In this document: piece after piece, positions 11,245 through 23,576 of the stretch
How the letters are laid out: every line of letters starts with the position of its first letter
Position numbering within the stretch: the stretch's first letter is position 1
NCBI GenBank assembly: GCA_031772625.1
Contig: CM062816.1
Location: forward strand, 832,636,071 to 832,700,070
Reading direction: 5' to 3'
Origin: Pinus tabuliformis
Lineage: Eukaryota; Streptophyta; Pinopsida; Pinales; Pinaceae
DNA: 64,000 nt
Made by a program: the position numbers and the translations under genes
Notes under the pieces: generated by a model
What the model was told of the DNA's origin: nothing
Database searches by the model: none
The model's input: the letters and a program-made list of their open reading frames with translations, nothing else

Positions 11245-13623
11245 TATAGTTTTCAAAACTGGCCTAGTCTGAACTAGAATCGGTCAAACAAGCTGGTTGG
11301 ACTATGTGCAATATTGAACCGGCCAGCTGACCGGACCAGAGGGCCGGTTTGTATTAGTTAGGTACCAAACTAGCCAGTTTGGTACCTACTCGATACAAAT
11401 CAGAGTAGCTAGTTTGGTACCTAATCGATACAAATCAGCGCTAACTCACTAGTTCCAACCCTAACTGACCTATCAGATCTCATGCTCGTGGGGGGAGTCT
11501 GGGACCTATTAATGCTCAAACTAGTAAGGGGTCGTAGAGGGGCACTTGCTAGGTCAAGAGCAACAATGAAGCTAAAGCCCGCTATCACCAAAGCTAAAGC
11601 TTCCTACTCTTTACGGACTTTCACCGATGGGAGGAGACCCAATATATAGAGAATCACTTATGAAGGATAGATCAACTAAGATGGATGTCAAGTGATATCA
11701 AAAACCCTTTCCTAGGAGAGACTCAAGAGTGGGATTTGCTTGCTTCTTAAGCATGGTACAAGATTCTCTAGGATAGGGGAGTAGGGATTTGAGGGCTTGG
11801 TTGAGGGAATGTGACTTGTAAAGGAGCTTCCTAAACCCTAAAATCCTTGTGGAACTTGGTTTCCCAATTGGTTTTTGAAGAGTTGACTTTGATAAGATAT
11901 GGGACCACACGGGACTAGGTGGACCCAAGTTAGGTCAAGGGGATAGGATTTAACAACCAATGATATGCTTGACCTAATTAGGGAGGGGAAAGGGATCAAG
12001 GAATGAATTTCAATGAAAGGAAATGCAAGGATCCCAGTGAGGTTTCTAGCCTAAGGGAAACTAAGGGCAAGAATTTCTCTTTGAGCTAGGGCTTGTGATA
12101 TCTCAAGATCCCACCGTCAGAATCTCATGAAATTTGGAGGGCTTCTTGAGGATACACCAGCATAGCTAGCCATATTTGGATGGATAGATTGTGAGATATT
12201 CAATGCCCTAGGTGACCTATGGGGCTAGACTTAGAAAGAAGAGATTAAAGTGAAGGAAAATAAGTTTTAGGGCGATCACCTATGGTAGAATAGTGCCTAA
12301 TCCATTGGGGAGATTGGAGTCAAGAATGATTATGAGTTCGGATTTGATTTTCTTGGTCAAGGAGGCCTTAAAGGCAGTGTCACTTAGCACTAGGGAAAAG
12401 GAGAGCAACTTCAAAGACTTTATACTTCGTTTTGCAAAATAAATGGCTTATCAAGATAAATTTCAACCATGAAATATCCCTAGGAACATTCACTCATCAT
12501 ACATGGCCCATACATGAAGCATCACTATCTAGAAACAAAATTTCCACAACTTTGCAATAATATGTGCAACAAATTAGCTCTAGAATAGCGAAATCCCAAC
12601 AACAATGTATGTGACAAAAATAGAGCAAAGAATAGCATTAAAATTGCACTTACATGTATTAGAGTATATCCAACCATAAAAAATTTGCCAAACAAGAAGC
12701 TCCAAGACAAGAGAAAATGATCCAAACATCAAAATTCATTCCATGCTCCAAAATTTCGTCCACCAAGAAGGATAGCGAAGTTCTCTAAAGAGATACAAGT
12801 CCAACCAAGTGATGATGCTAAAATGAATTCACATCACTTGTATTTATACACTTCTAATGAGTTTGATTTAGCTAATTAGGCCTACATTAACCACTACAAT
12901 AAAATAATGTGCAAAATAACTAAGTTTTGGTGACAAGCCCACTAAACTAGCTCATAAACAAAAGAATAAGCCTCTCAAGAGGTCGAATAATGAATAGTGC
13001 ATGTCGTTGGACCTTGGAGGAGGCCTAATGGAGTCCATATGTGCCATAATGTGTAGTTGAACTCCCAAAAGCAATGGACAAGGGGTTGGCCCCTTGTAAT
13101 AACTTGTGGTGCTCAAAATGACATGTGGGGGCACACAAGTGTCATCATGGGTCTCCAAACAAATTGAAGATGCCTGTAGATCGCTTGCGAGGGCTAGGAT
13201 GATGTTGTAGGTGATGCCACATCATCGTGCAACTCTTGGATCATCTGCCAAGTGTATGGTGCAACTCTGGGGCCAACTGGGCACAGTGGATTAGGTGCAT
13301 ATTCCTCACCTAATAAGTGAACCACGATAAATCTATGAATGCATGTGGGGATCGATGGAGTGCTCTCTGTTGCTGTGGAGGCCCATGGCTCTCAACACAC
13401 ACCCTACATGTTCTAATGTAGCCCTTTGGGGTCAGACCCCGTATAGGGAGATCAAACCCAAATGGAAACCATCTGCAATCTTGCATAAGATCCAATGTGT
13501 CCCTGTGCCTTCTAACACACCAAGTCATTAAAGAAATCAAGTAAAAGAGTTTATAAACCATAAATAACAAGTGAACAATTCATATTGGCATGCCCTTCCA
13601 TAGTGGGCTTTGGCATGTGCTAA
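11245..13623. other. Left interior of H1, no gene recognised
   Basis: The first 220 bp carry subterminal motifs (GGTACCAAACTAG-type and TACAAATCAG-type repeats, GAACCGGCC). The rest has only short ORFs on either strand with no family resemblance. The clusters of CCCTAG/CTAGGG words suggest old repeat sequence. Confidence 0.4.
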
Positions 13624-14808
13624 TGTCTCCCAACTCCAAATAGGGTTGACCATGCATCTTATTAGGTGGTTTCTACCTCTAAAGGGGTTGGTATGTCTGT
13701 GGTACATCCTTCAAATGGTGGTGGCTTGTGGCATAATAATGGAATGGAGTAGGGAATGAAAGGGGGTAACCTGGATCACATGCCATGGTACAAGGGTAGC
13801 TGATAAAAGGAAGCCCACACTTGGGTAAATAATGTGTAGGAGGGAGCAATCATGGTGCATGAGTATTTTTCCACCCTTCTTTATATGCCTTTTTCCTTTT
13901 TATGATTTTCTTTGGTTAACTGCTCGAGGCTCTAGGTAATGAGAGCATGATGCGTAAAGTATAACAGTGGATACCCCCTTATAAGGTGGGGTAGTTCATC
14001 GACCGCTGGGGTTTGGGACAATCATGGGTTCCTAAATGATAAAGGAGGCTCATCAAGGGCCATGTAGGAATTAGGGTGATGGCCACGGAATGGGGTAGAG
14101 AATGTCATGTCTTTTGCCCACGTGCTAAATGCCTTTGTCCCGACCATCTTTTGCATTTTGTGGTACAATTTCCTGTTGAATGTGGCCAATTATGCCTTTT
14201 CGTTTTCGTTTAGTTGCATCAACCTCTGGGCATCATTCTAGGCTCGACCCAAGATGTGGGGCAAGGGGAGGGGGTCGCTGACCCTATGTGGACTTAGTGG
14301 AGGAATATGGACCCAGGTGAGAGGAGAGATTATTAGGGGTGTAATTAGCGGAAGGGGAGTAATATATGTGAATTGGGGAGCGGGACCATGCAACCAAAAT
14401 TAGTGTTTCCCAAGTAGTATCATCCCTAAAACCAATAGGTCAGTAAAAGAGATCCCACAAGACTAGGGTTTAAGGTTAACATCCCAAAAGAGACCTAGGG
14501 GACTAGAGCACAGACCTAGACCACTCTTTCTGCCAAATCCCCCCATTAATCCCTGCCCAAGGTTTCCATGATAAATAAACTAGAATACTCAATTACCAAA
14601 TAACAATGCATACCTTTAGGTTTGGGAGGCCCACCTTCAACCATAAAATCATGACAAATGGGTGAGGGACCACATGGTTGGCTCATGTGGCGGAGAAATG
14701 ACACATCGAGCTAGTTGGTGCTTGCAAAGGGTTGCTGGCTACTGACTAAGGACCATCATGGAGAAAAAATTTCTCCTAGGGATATCACCCACAAAATGGT
14801 GGGTAACA
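13624..14808 (-). repeat. LTR-like repeat K, copy A
   Basis: About 1.18 kb, homologous to 26774-27902 and 47761-48924, and in its 3' part to 50607-50998. Shared landmarks are TTAGGTGGTTTC near the left, GTAGGAGGGAGCAAT, TTCCACCCTT, CTAGTAGCC/CCAATAGG, and the two-hairpin end with GGGTAACA. Minus-strand orientation is preferred because that strand starts TGTTACCC and, at copy B, is preceded by a purine tract. The left boundary is taken at a TG dinucleotide but no target duplication supports it. Confidence 0.6.
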
Positions 14809-14812
14809 GGAC

Positions 14813-15164
14813 CCACGATGGCAGTTTTTAGGGAGGTTTTGGAGGAAATCAGGGATTGTTTCCCTCCCAAAATGTCCCCCCCCCCCGGGCTATAAAACCA
14901 ACTCCCCCTCCTAAACCCTAAAACTAAACAAAAAATCTAACTCAGCCCTAGCAATGCTGGCAATCAATGGTACTTAATAAGTACAAACTGGTCGTAACTG
15001 GTCAAGGCCTACAATGATGGTCTTTAAGGTGGTTTTTGAGGAAACCAAGGGTTGTTTGCCACCCAAAATAGCCCCTCTTGGCTGTAAAACCAATTCTCTA
15101 CCTCCTACATCCTAGACCTAAACAAAATTCCTAACTCAACCTTAACAGTGCTGGTAATCAATGG
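14813..15164 (+). repeat. Direct duplication, about 155-bp units
   Basis: Units 14813-14970 and 15011-15164 share GATGG, a TTTT(A/G)AGG(A/T)GG block, GGATTGTTT/GGGTTGTTT, a CCCAAAAT block, GGCT.TAAAACCAA, a CCTAAACC block and an ending AATCAATGG. They differ by many substitutions, so the duplication is old. A poly-C run of 14 bp (about 14874-14887) lies in the first unit. Confidence 0.75.
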
Positions 15165-15224
15165 TAATGTTAAATTTCCTTTATCTTTCCCATTTATCCT
15201 TTTACTTAAGTTTTTAACATTACC
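15163..15224. repeat. 62-bp foldback (GGTAATGTTAAA inverted ends)
   Basis: Starts GGTAATGTTAAA and ends TTTAACATTACC, a perfect 12-bp inverted repeat. The same foldback, longer, occurs at 30073-30162 and 53275-53367 and partly near 26320-26340 and 59450-59515, each time inside the core repeat E. Confidence 0.8.
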
Positions 15225-15560
15225 AGTAATTGTTTCAAGATGATTGATAGTGGTTCTACACTTATCAAACTTCATATGGAGAAAGTAGAATTTCGTGTCT
15301 CACTCAAAATTTAGTAGAGTCTAGACAATAGTTTTCAAGATTTTAGGATTGGTAGGATTGCAACATTTTCATTGAATTTTATCACGTATGAGGGTTTGGG
15401 ATTGGCATTTAATCAAGAGCATGAAGCCCTTTATGCACCTTAATGTTGGTGGTATTCATTGTTGAATTTCTTTGATGTTGGTGTTATTGATTGGTGAACT
15501 CTTTTGCCATGACCTTAACAAAAATGTACCTGTTACCGCAAAATCTAGTAGGCCTAGTGC
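15163..15560 (-). repeat. Core repeat E, inverted copy
   Basis: The reverse complement of this stretch aligns with 17840-18075 plus 26199-26440, with 29880-30180, and with 52905-53390. Landmarks are CTTGATTAAATGC, GATAAAATTCAATG, the CAATCC..AATCCTAAAATC block and the foldback. It differs from the other copies by many substitutions. Confidence 0.65.
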
Positions 15561-17499
15561 AAAGCCTCACTAGGCAACATAGGTCTTATGGAAACAAAGA
15601 GCTTAGTCACCATTGTCACAACAACATCCTCCCTTCTGCTATTTAGTGGTTGTATGTTGTCTCCATAAGGAAGGCTTCGCAAGACTTAGAGGTTAGATGA
15701 CTAGGGTTCCAATCCGAATGGATCTCCAAGGATTTGGAAAATAAATCATCTAGAAAAATATTCAATAAATGAAGGCTCAAAGGTGATTGAAGTCTAATGG
15801 TTACGGGAGAAGGTACCACCAAAGCCGTGGAGGCCAAGATAAGAGTTACAAATGATCAACTACACTTTCCACCAAACCCAATAGACTAGAAGAAGGATGA
15901 TTTAAGCTAGGGTTTTATTGGTATGCAGATTTACAAAATGCTCAAAAATAGCATCCAAAAATCAGTGTGGACTAAAGGTTATCAGAGAGGTAAGCAAGGG
16001 ATAGGTTAACTTCAAGTTTTTAATGGCTGAAAATGTGTGTAACAACAACAAATATCTATACCTTAGCCCTATTTGTCGAGGTAAAACATTCAAGTAATGC
16101 TAGATTTTCCCTTTTCAAATTTATTAAATGTAATTCCTACCAGAATAACAATAACATATAGATGTAAAATTGCTATAAAATGTAGATTTAGACCAAACCC
16201 TAACCCTTGTTACCAAGAAATAGGGAAAAGAGAGAAATTTTACAAGGTGATCCCACAATTAGACTAGTGCCTTTATTTAGTTGGGTTATATGGAGTCAAA
16301 GTGGGTGAGGTCAATGTTAGAAGGGCTTGGATGAAGAGGGTGGAAGACTAAATAGCTTCTTTTAAAAACCTAGTGACATCTTTTAGTAGGAGATTTAAGA
16401 TCAAATGATGCATGCAACAAGTTCCTTTGATGGATTTTTGGATGAAATTTTTTGCATAACATATAGAAACAAGATTTCAGGAAAGATTTTGCACTTTTTA
16501 ATATCGTACAATAAAAACCGTAATTTCAAAAAATTACATGCAAAATGGAAGAAAACTAATGATAAACTTACACCATTCAATTAAGAATTACTTCGTCAAT
16601 CCAAAGATAGTCTCTCCATGCAAAAATATCTCTTCGAAGACAATTCACTCCATCATTCATCGATAGCAACCAAGAGAAAAGGACAAGAGTGCTAGTGCAC
16701 TCACTCAAGAAAGGAGAGATAAGTGTGTGTGATGATGGAAGTGGCTCCCCTCTATTTATATGAGGGCAACCAAGTCACTTTTCACTAATTTACACCAAAA
16801 ATCCCTAAAAATTTTCTTGGATCTTTTAGCTACGCTCAAAGGTCACACTCCGACCTTAAGATAACTTTATAAAAATGCTAAAACATAAGAAATATGTCAT
16901 AATTCCTCCACATGTGAGGGAGGAGAGGCTGTCAAACATGATGTCATCCTCCAAAGAATAGGCATATCCATCAAGCAAGTGACAAAGTGTGTCCAAGAGT
17001 GCTTCTCACTCAAAATGCATGAGTACATGTCCAAGTAACATTTCCTCCACCAAGATGTAATCATCAGGAAAGCTCACGTCACCCTTCTTGGGCATGAGTT
17101 GTTATCAAAACATGGTGTGCTGCCACTCCCAAACCATATTAAGGGGTCTCCATCATCATTTGGGCCCTAGAATAAAGCAACTTCCATCAAACAAGTACAA
17201 GGCTAGCCTGGGCGTGTGTTGGGGCACATCATTGATCAAACCAATATCTTGGCTTCTTGGCTCAACGTTTTTGCATTTAGAGGTGTAGCAAGGGGCATAC
17301 AACCATGTAGAGGCTCCTTAAAGCCAAATGTGCAGCTCAAGAGGAGTAATGTTAAGGCTGCATTGTGATATGTGCTTTCAAAATTGGGCTAGACATCCTT
17401 CTTATGGTGTCGAAGAGGTGTTAAGCCATCCCTCGAGGGATATTCACTAGATGGGTGATGAATCACCTAAAACATATACTGAAGATCAAGTGAGATCAA
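15561..17499. other. Interior of H1, no gene recognised
   Basis: AT-rich sequence with only short unconserved ORFs. I see no boundary, LTR or protein family here. Confidence 0.4.
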
Positions 17500-17839
17500 C
17501 ACCATTACAATGTTATAAGAACCAGACCGATAGACCCCTTGGATCGGGAACTGGTCAAAACCAGATCAAAACCGGTAAAAAACCGGACCCAAAAACTGCT
17601 CAACCAAAAACACATAAAATATTCAAATTTTAAAGAAACATATATATTCATGTGCATCTATATAAATCCAAACCATTTATACACGAATAAACAAAATTAT
17701 CATTTATATAGCATGTAAGAGTGCACATCCATCTCTAAACTGAAAATACATCATCAAACAGGCCCTAAATGGCCTCTAACACTTGAAATAAATCATGCTA
17801 CAACAACTATCCACATATCATCAAAATCTTTGCCTATAT

Positions 17840-18075
17840 TGGGATCTTTGTCATCAATATCACCCTCTAAGCATTAAAATAAGATAGGAAAAACTTAACA
17901 TGTCAAGTCAATATTTGTTTGAGTTATGGGTACATTTATGGTAGGATCATGATAGAGGTGTTCAACAATAAATGCCACTAACATAAAGGTACATAGAGGG
18001 GTTGATTCTTTTGATTAAATGCTAGTTCCATGCCCTTGTACATGACAAAATCCAATGGAAACATTGGAATCCACC
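17840..18075 (+). repeat. Core repeat E in H2, left half
   Basis: Matches 52905-53130: GGGATCTTTGTCAT.AATAT, CCCTCTAAGCA, TCATGA.AGAGG, CATAAAGGTACATAGAG, TTGATTAAATGC and ATGACAAAATCCAATGGAAAC. It breaks at 18075 exactly where the Copia LTR begins and resumes at 26199. Confidence 0.8.
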
Positions 18076-19141
18076 TGTTAAAATTGGCAACTAGGGCCAA
18101 ATTCCATCGTAGGACAACTTATTTGATGGAGATGATGATTGCATTAAATTCCTCTTTTGGAGAGGACCAAAATTGATATAAAGATCATCTCATTTGGACA
18201 AGCAGAAGTGTGACTTTGAATTTATGCCCACATGTGCAAATTGTCAAGGTTGTACACATCATCATGTAGGCTCAGAAAGCGTAATGGATGTGTCACTTCA
18301 TACTCAACGACTTGTATAAATACAAGTGACCTTTCACCTCATTTGGCATCTTTTTCACTCACACATTCTCTCCTTCTCTCATTGGTTCATACTACTTTGG
18401 GTATTTTCTTCTCTCTCACACGTGTGGATCAAGAAGGATGAATTTCAGAAGTTGAATTAAAGGGCTGAAATTACAGAGTTGATTGCAGTTTGACTAGCGT
18501 TGACCAACATGTTTTGGGCATCATTTAACTTCGATCTTTTGGGGATATTTCTGTCTCAGCAGGCCGCAACTTTTGGTACATAAACCGAGTTTTTCTAAGC
18601 ACTTTGACCGCAGACCAAATTGTAGGCTGACCGTCGATTTTAGGACAACAGTTTGACCGAGTTTGACTATTGACTTTGTAACTGATTTGGGTTGACTTTG
18701 ACCTCTTGATTAGGCTAAGTTTGACTGGGGAAGACTGAGCCGTTTTGATGACATTCTATTGCTGCTTTGACCATCGTTTGCCTTCTGGTTAGGGCTGAAG
18801 TTTGACTGTAGAAATTGACATGGCTGTTTTGGGCAAGTTAGTTTGACTTTTGTACTCTCTCTCTATTGAACATTTTGATATAATAATAAGAAGAGTTGAT
18901 CATAGGGTTTTCCCGATCTTGGGGTTTTTCCCTAGCATCTGCCAAATCTTGTGTCGACCTCTTATCTTGGCTTGTCTTTTGCATATTGTTTTATGTTCTA
19001 TCTACTTTTACTGTCAATGTGATTAATGGTTAATGTGATTTCTACTGGAAATCTAAATTGGAAATTGCTATTGGGTTGCTTAAGGAACGTTGAAGTAATT
19101 GTGCTAAGCACATAACATACCATTGTTGACTAAATTTAACA
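18076..19141 (+). repeat. Copia-1 5' LTR
   Basis: Starts TGTTAAAATTGG and ends AATTTAACA, with inverted ends TGTTAAA/TTTAACA. A TATA box (TATAAATA, 18315-18322) is followed by CACACATTCTCTCC-type sequence. From about 18479 to 18858 there are thirteen TTGAC words, twelve of them TTGAC[CT]. The right LTR aligns end to end. Confidence 0.92.
18315..18322 (+). promoter_or_regulatory. TATA box of Copia-1 LTR
   Basis: TATAAATA, 240 bp into the LTR, with a TATAAAAA counterpart at 25358 in the 3' LTR. The position fits an LTR promoter at the U3/R border. Confidence 0.6.
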
Positions 19142-19153
19142 TGGTATCGGAGC
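19142..19153 (+). other. Copia-1 primer-binding site
   Basis: TGGTATCGGAGC directly abuts the LTR. It differs by one base from TGGTATCAGAGC, the common plant Copia site complementary to initiator methionine tRNA. Confidence 0.85.
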
Positions 19154-19238
19154 CCAGGTGAAGACAAAGACCAAGGAAGAGAGAGAAAAACAATCACTAA
19201 GAAAAGTGTTGTTGGATAAGAATATTGGTCTAGCTTCA

Positions 19239-20103
19239 ATGGCGACTACATCATACTTCAAATCCGAGGATAAGATCAAGGACAAATCCGACTATCATGC
19301 ATGAAAGATGACTTTGGAAGAGAATGATGCTATGCACTATGTAAAGGGAAGAGTGGTAGAGCCTCCTTCAAATGCACCTGCTGTTGCAAAGGCGAAATAC
19401 AAGAAATGTGAGGTCAAAGCTAGAAGAATTATCATAGACTATAAAAAATCATTTGGTTGCTTATATTTCTAATTTAGAAACATCTAAGGAGATGTATGAT
19501 AAGCTGGTTGGGATGTTCAAAGTGAACAATGCAAATCAAATCCTATTTTTCAAAAACAAGTTGAAGGATATCAAGATGGACAAAGGGGAGTCTATCCAAT
19601 CCTACTTCATGACAATTACAGAAATCAAGAAGGATCTTCTATCTATTGAAGAAGTTGTTGCTGACAGGGAGCTTAGTCTCAGTGTTCTTGGAGGTCTCAC
19701 AAGACCGTGGGATGTGTTTAACACCACTATTCTTAACAATGACAGGATTCCTAGTTTCGATGAATTATTAGCTAGATGCACACAAGAAGAGACGAGGATG
19801 ATGGAGAGAGACAAGCTTTCAAATGGAAATGAACCTACTACTTTCTCCACTCATGCAAAGAGGAAGAACAATGCTGGTCCAAAGAGACAAGGTCAAGGAT
19901 TCAAGTAGGGATTCAAAGAAGGAAGAAAAGGAAGGTGCTACAATTGCAACAGGTTTGTCCACTATGCTAGAGAGTGTCCTCACAAGAAGGATACTCCACT
20001 GGATGATCACAAAAACAACAATCACAACAATTTCAAAGGAAATGGCAATCAAAGGAACAACAGGTTCAACAATCAAGGAAAGAGGAATGCTCCCGCTGCT
20101 TGA
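19239..20103 (+). pseudogene. Copia-1 gag remnant
   Basis: The likely start is the ATG at 19239. Early residues KSEDKIKDKSDYHA run into a TGA where a conserved tryptophan codon is expected. After a frameshift near 19445 the long frame gives the Copia gag block with YDKLVGMFKVN, KLKDIKMDKGESI and LGGLTRPWDVF (UBN2-type gag domain). A further in-frame TAG (19906) precedes a zinc knuckle CYNCNRFVHYAREC at about 19936-19977, a C-x2-C-x4-H-x4-C pattern in which the usual glycine before histidine is valine. Another stop follows at 20101. Confidence 0.88.
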
Positions 20104-20199
20104 TATGGTAATGGTTGACCTCCCAAAAGGACGAGAAATTCCAAGTATGAGGAAACTAATGTTGTAGCAAAACAAAAATAATTTTATCTTATTTTTGCC

Positions 20200-21280
20200 C
20201 TCACTATTGCCTCCCCTTCGGATACTTTGGATCATTGGTTGATTGATAGTGGATCCTCAAGGCCCTTCACCGGGTTCAAGGAGGCCCTCTCAAATTTGAT
20301 TGAAAAGAAGACTAATTTGGAAATCATACTTGGAGACAATGCCAACTATGCGTGAAAGGGATAGGGATTGTCACTCTTCACTTAAATCAAGGTCAAACTC
20401 TTCATCTACAAGAAGTATTGTATGTACCCTATTTGAAGAAGAACCTGGTGTCTATTTTTGCGATGGAAGATAAAGGCTTCAAGGTAGCATTCATTGATGG
20501 AAATGTACGTATTTGGCAAAGAAACCCTAAAGATGCATTTACACTTGGATTTAGGGTTGAAGGTCTCTATCAAGTTGGAGGAAGTCCTTTAGGAGCTATG
20601 ACTTGTGATACTTCTTTTCAATCTGAATTATGGCACCGAAATTTTTCTCACCTTCATTACAAAGCCTTACCTGGGGTAAGGAAGATGGTCATAGGTATGC
20701 CCGAGTTGAACATAAATCATGAAAGTGTTTGTTAAGGTTGTGTAGCTAGAAGCTTACAAGGGGACCATTCCCCTCAAGTGAAAGTCAAACTACCAACATT
20801 CTTTAACTGGTCCATTCTGGTCTATCTGGTATGTTGCCTGTAAAATCATTAGGAGGATACTTATACTATGCAATTTTTGTGGATGACTTCTCTCGCAAAA
20901 CGTGGATCTATTTAGAAGAAGGACGAAGTGTTCAAATGGTTTTGTTCTTTCAAAGCCTTGGTTGAAAATCAAATAGGGAAGAAGATCAAAATATTGAGGA
21001 CAGATAATGGCACTGAATATGAATCAAATGAATTCAATGATTTTTGTAGAGAGGCTAGAATTACACGGGAGACCACCACTCCATACACTCCTGAGCAAAA
21101 TGGAGTTTCTGAAAGGAAGAATCAAACAATCATAGAAGCCACCCATGCCATGCTTCATGACCAAGGCCTACCGAAGTTCGAATGGGGAGAAGCTGCCAAT
21201 ACTCTCGTATATGTTCAAAATAGGTGCCCGCATCAAGCATCGAATTTCAAGACACCCGAAGAAGTCTTCTCTGGTTAGAA
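20200..21280 (+). pseudogene. Copia-1 protease, GAG-pre-integrase and integrase core remnant
   Basis: The aspartic protease active site reads LIDSGSS near 20240. The GAG-pre-integrase zinc region appears as VLYVPYLKKNL and LWHRNFSHLHYKALP (20350-20735). The integrase core shows FVDDFS near 20875, RTDNGTEYES near 21000 and TPEQNGVSERKNQ near 21095, so all three acidic residues of the DDE triad survive. The copy is broken by a TGA near 20353, a stop near 20733, a frameshift near 20912 and a TAG near 21276. In a live element this would be one polyprotein frame. Confidence 0.9.
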
Positions 21281-22445
21281 AGTCGATGTTTCTCATTTTA
21301 GATTATTTGGTTGTCTTGTGTATTTTCATGTGCCTAAAGAGAAAGGAAACAAGTTAGAAGCATCTAGGAAGAAAGGAACATTTGTGGGCTACAATGAAAC
21401 TTCGAAGGCATATAGAATCTATGTGCTTGGTCAAAGAGAAGTGGAAATAAGCCATGATGTCACTTTTGATGAAGATTCTACTCTTGGTAAAGCCAGAGAT
21501 CTCCTTATACCAAGGAAGGACAATGATGATGTTGCAGGAAAGCATGATGAATCTTCGACAGATGAACCGATGCCGGATGTTGAAGGCTCGATGGATCCCA
21601 TTGATCCACCACTTGGTTATCCCTCAACTTCAAGGAAAAGACGTTTGTGGCTCAAAGATACTCTCGAAGATGCTGAAAGACATTGCTCCAAGAGGGACAT
21701 TTCGTGAAAGTAAGAAGCCGAATAGGTATCAAGAGTACTTTGCTGCAGCCTGCTATGAGTACTATTGTTCAATTTGAGCCATGTACATTCGAAGAAGCTG
21801 TGAAACACCAAGTATGGAAGGATGTGATGAATGAGGAGTATGAATCAATCGTGAAGAATGATGTCTGTGATGTGGTTCCTAGACCCAAGGATAAGTTTGT
21901 GGTCACTTCTAAATGGCTTTACAAAATCAAACATGGAGTTGATGGGATTGTTGAAAAATACAAGGCCAAGTTCGTTGCTCGAGGCTTCTCTCAGAAGGAA
22001 GGAGTGGACTATGATGAGATATTTACATGGGTTGCTCAATATACTACTATCCGATCCATTATTGCGCTTGTTGCCTCTTAAGGATGGGGCCTACACCAAA
22101 TGGATGTGAAGACTGCTTTCTTGTATGGCTCGCTTAAGGAGGAAGTCTACGTAGAACAACCTAAGGGGTTCGAAGTACAAGATCGAAGGACACACATGTG
22201 CAGGTTGAAGAAAGCCCTCTATGGGTTGAAGCAAGCCCCTAGGGCTTGGTATGAGAGGATTGATAACTATCTTATGAAGCTGAGATTTACAAGGAGCGAT
22301 GCTGATCCTAACCTATACTTCAAGGTTGAAAAGGACTTGCCTCTCATTTTGGTCCTTTATGTGGATGATCTCTTTCTAACGGGTGCAAACCCTCTTATTT
22401 ATCAATGCAAGAGGGAGTTGGCTTCCGAGTTCAAGATGAAGGATC
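21281..22445 (+). pseudogene. Copia-1 integrase end and reverse transcriptase, N-terminal part
   Basis: After FRLFGCLVYFHVPKE and the linker, the reverse transcriptase begins with EEAVKHQVWKDVMNEE, then [42 protein letters not shown] and [13 protein letters not shown], with the catalytic [10 protein letters not shown] near 22360. Frame changes occur near 21700 and a TAA near 22079 breaks the frame. At 22445, within the FKMKDLGL motif, the frame runs into a solo LTR; it resumes at 23577. Confidence 0.92.
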
Positions 22446-23576
22446 TGTTGAAGAATGGAGGGCAATGGTGTTTATTAGTATTCTTCACACTTGATAACAA
22501 TTTGTGATGCACTTTGACAATATATCTTCTTCTTATTAGTGTGTGTGTTTAATCAAACCGCTACCAAAACAAAATAACAAGAACACAAAGTTTGGCTCTC
22601 TGCCAGGGACAAAACCTCTCCACTCTTGAGAGGAAAAGCCTTGGTAAGTTTTCTCTTATTGAAGCTTCTTATTTGAACAACTGCCAAACCCTAGACCCTT
22701 GACTAGGATGTCCTCCAAGCATAAGTCAAATCCTTCCTCTTTCTGCACTATAACTTCTGGCACATGGACCTCTTTCTTCTGACACTTTGCTCCTCAGCAC
22801 TTCGTCCTTCTTCTACTGCTTGTCTAAGTTAGAATCTCTTCTTTTTAGGAGAAACTCTAGAAAATTAGGGCTTCTTTACTTTGCTTTAGAGAGAACCTTC
22901 TTCGCTTTCCTTAGGAGACCTTGTAAACCTAGTTACACATCCGAATGAGGCTTCTAAATGTGCTGCCTTCAACTGCTGTCAAATATGCAAAAAGTACACT
23001 ACTGAAATCTTCGCACATGTGGACAGAAACCCTAAAACAATCCCCTTATCTTCACTGTCTTTTACTTCCTTCTTCGATGCCTTAGAAGGCTCCTTTTTAT
23101 TGACTTCTGCTTCTATTCTCAACTAGTTTCTGGCTCCTTTTCTACGCTGAAAGAGAGATATGGTTGATGTTCAAATGAGGAGTGGACAACCTCTATAAAT
23201 AGAGGTCTGTCCCTCCTTTTCAAGCCAACTTGACTGTTCATTAGGTCGACTTGATTGTTTCATCATAATTCATCTTTTATTCATTATTTCGCTGCTTGGA
23301 GACTTCGTTGAAGCTAGGAGAGGATTTGACTTGACTTGGAGGTGTTCCCATGACCTTGTACATTGACATACATGATGTAACATGCCCTCAAAGGGTCTCA
23401 TCATAATTACATTTTGACTTTGACTCTCTAGAAGCACTTTAAAATGTGCTTGACATATTTTCAATGAGCAAGAAACTCAGTGAGAAATAGTATAAAAATG
23501 ATTTCTCTTTTCTTGAATAAATACAAATATCAAATTACATTTATGAAGACCTAGCCTAGTTACATTTTCTTCAACA
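22446..23576 (+). mobile_element. Solo LTR of family Z inside Copia-1 RT
   Basis: 1131 bp, beginning TGTTGAAGAA and ending TTCTTCAACA, a perfect 10-bp inverted pair. The flanks GGATC (22441-22445) and GGACC (23577-23581) match at 4 of 5. Removing it and one flank restores the RT reading KDLGLM across the junction. No internal region or second LTR is present, so it most likely arose by LTR-LTR recombination. A second copy is at 31925-33481; both share TGATAACAATTTGTGA, CTCTCTGCCAGGG-type and AGCCTAGTTAC blocks. Confidence 0.9.

Noticed and set aside
13310-13570. Minus-strand 86-codon ORF
   Set aside because: No family resemblance, and it lies in the decayed interior of H1.
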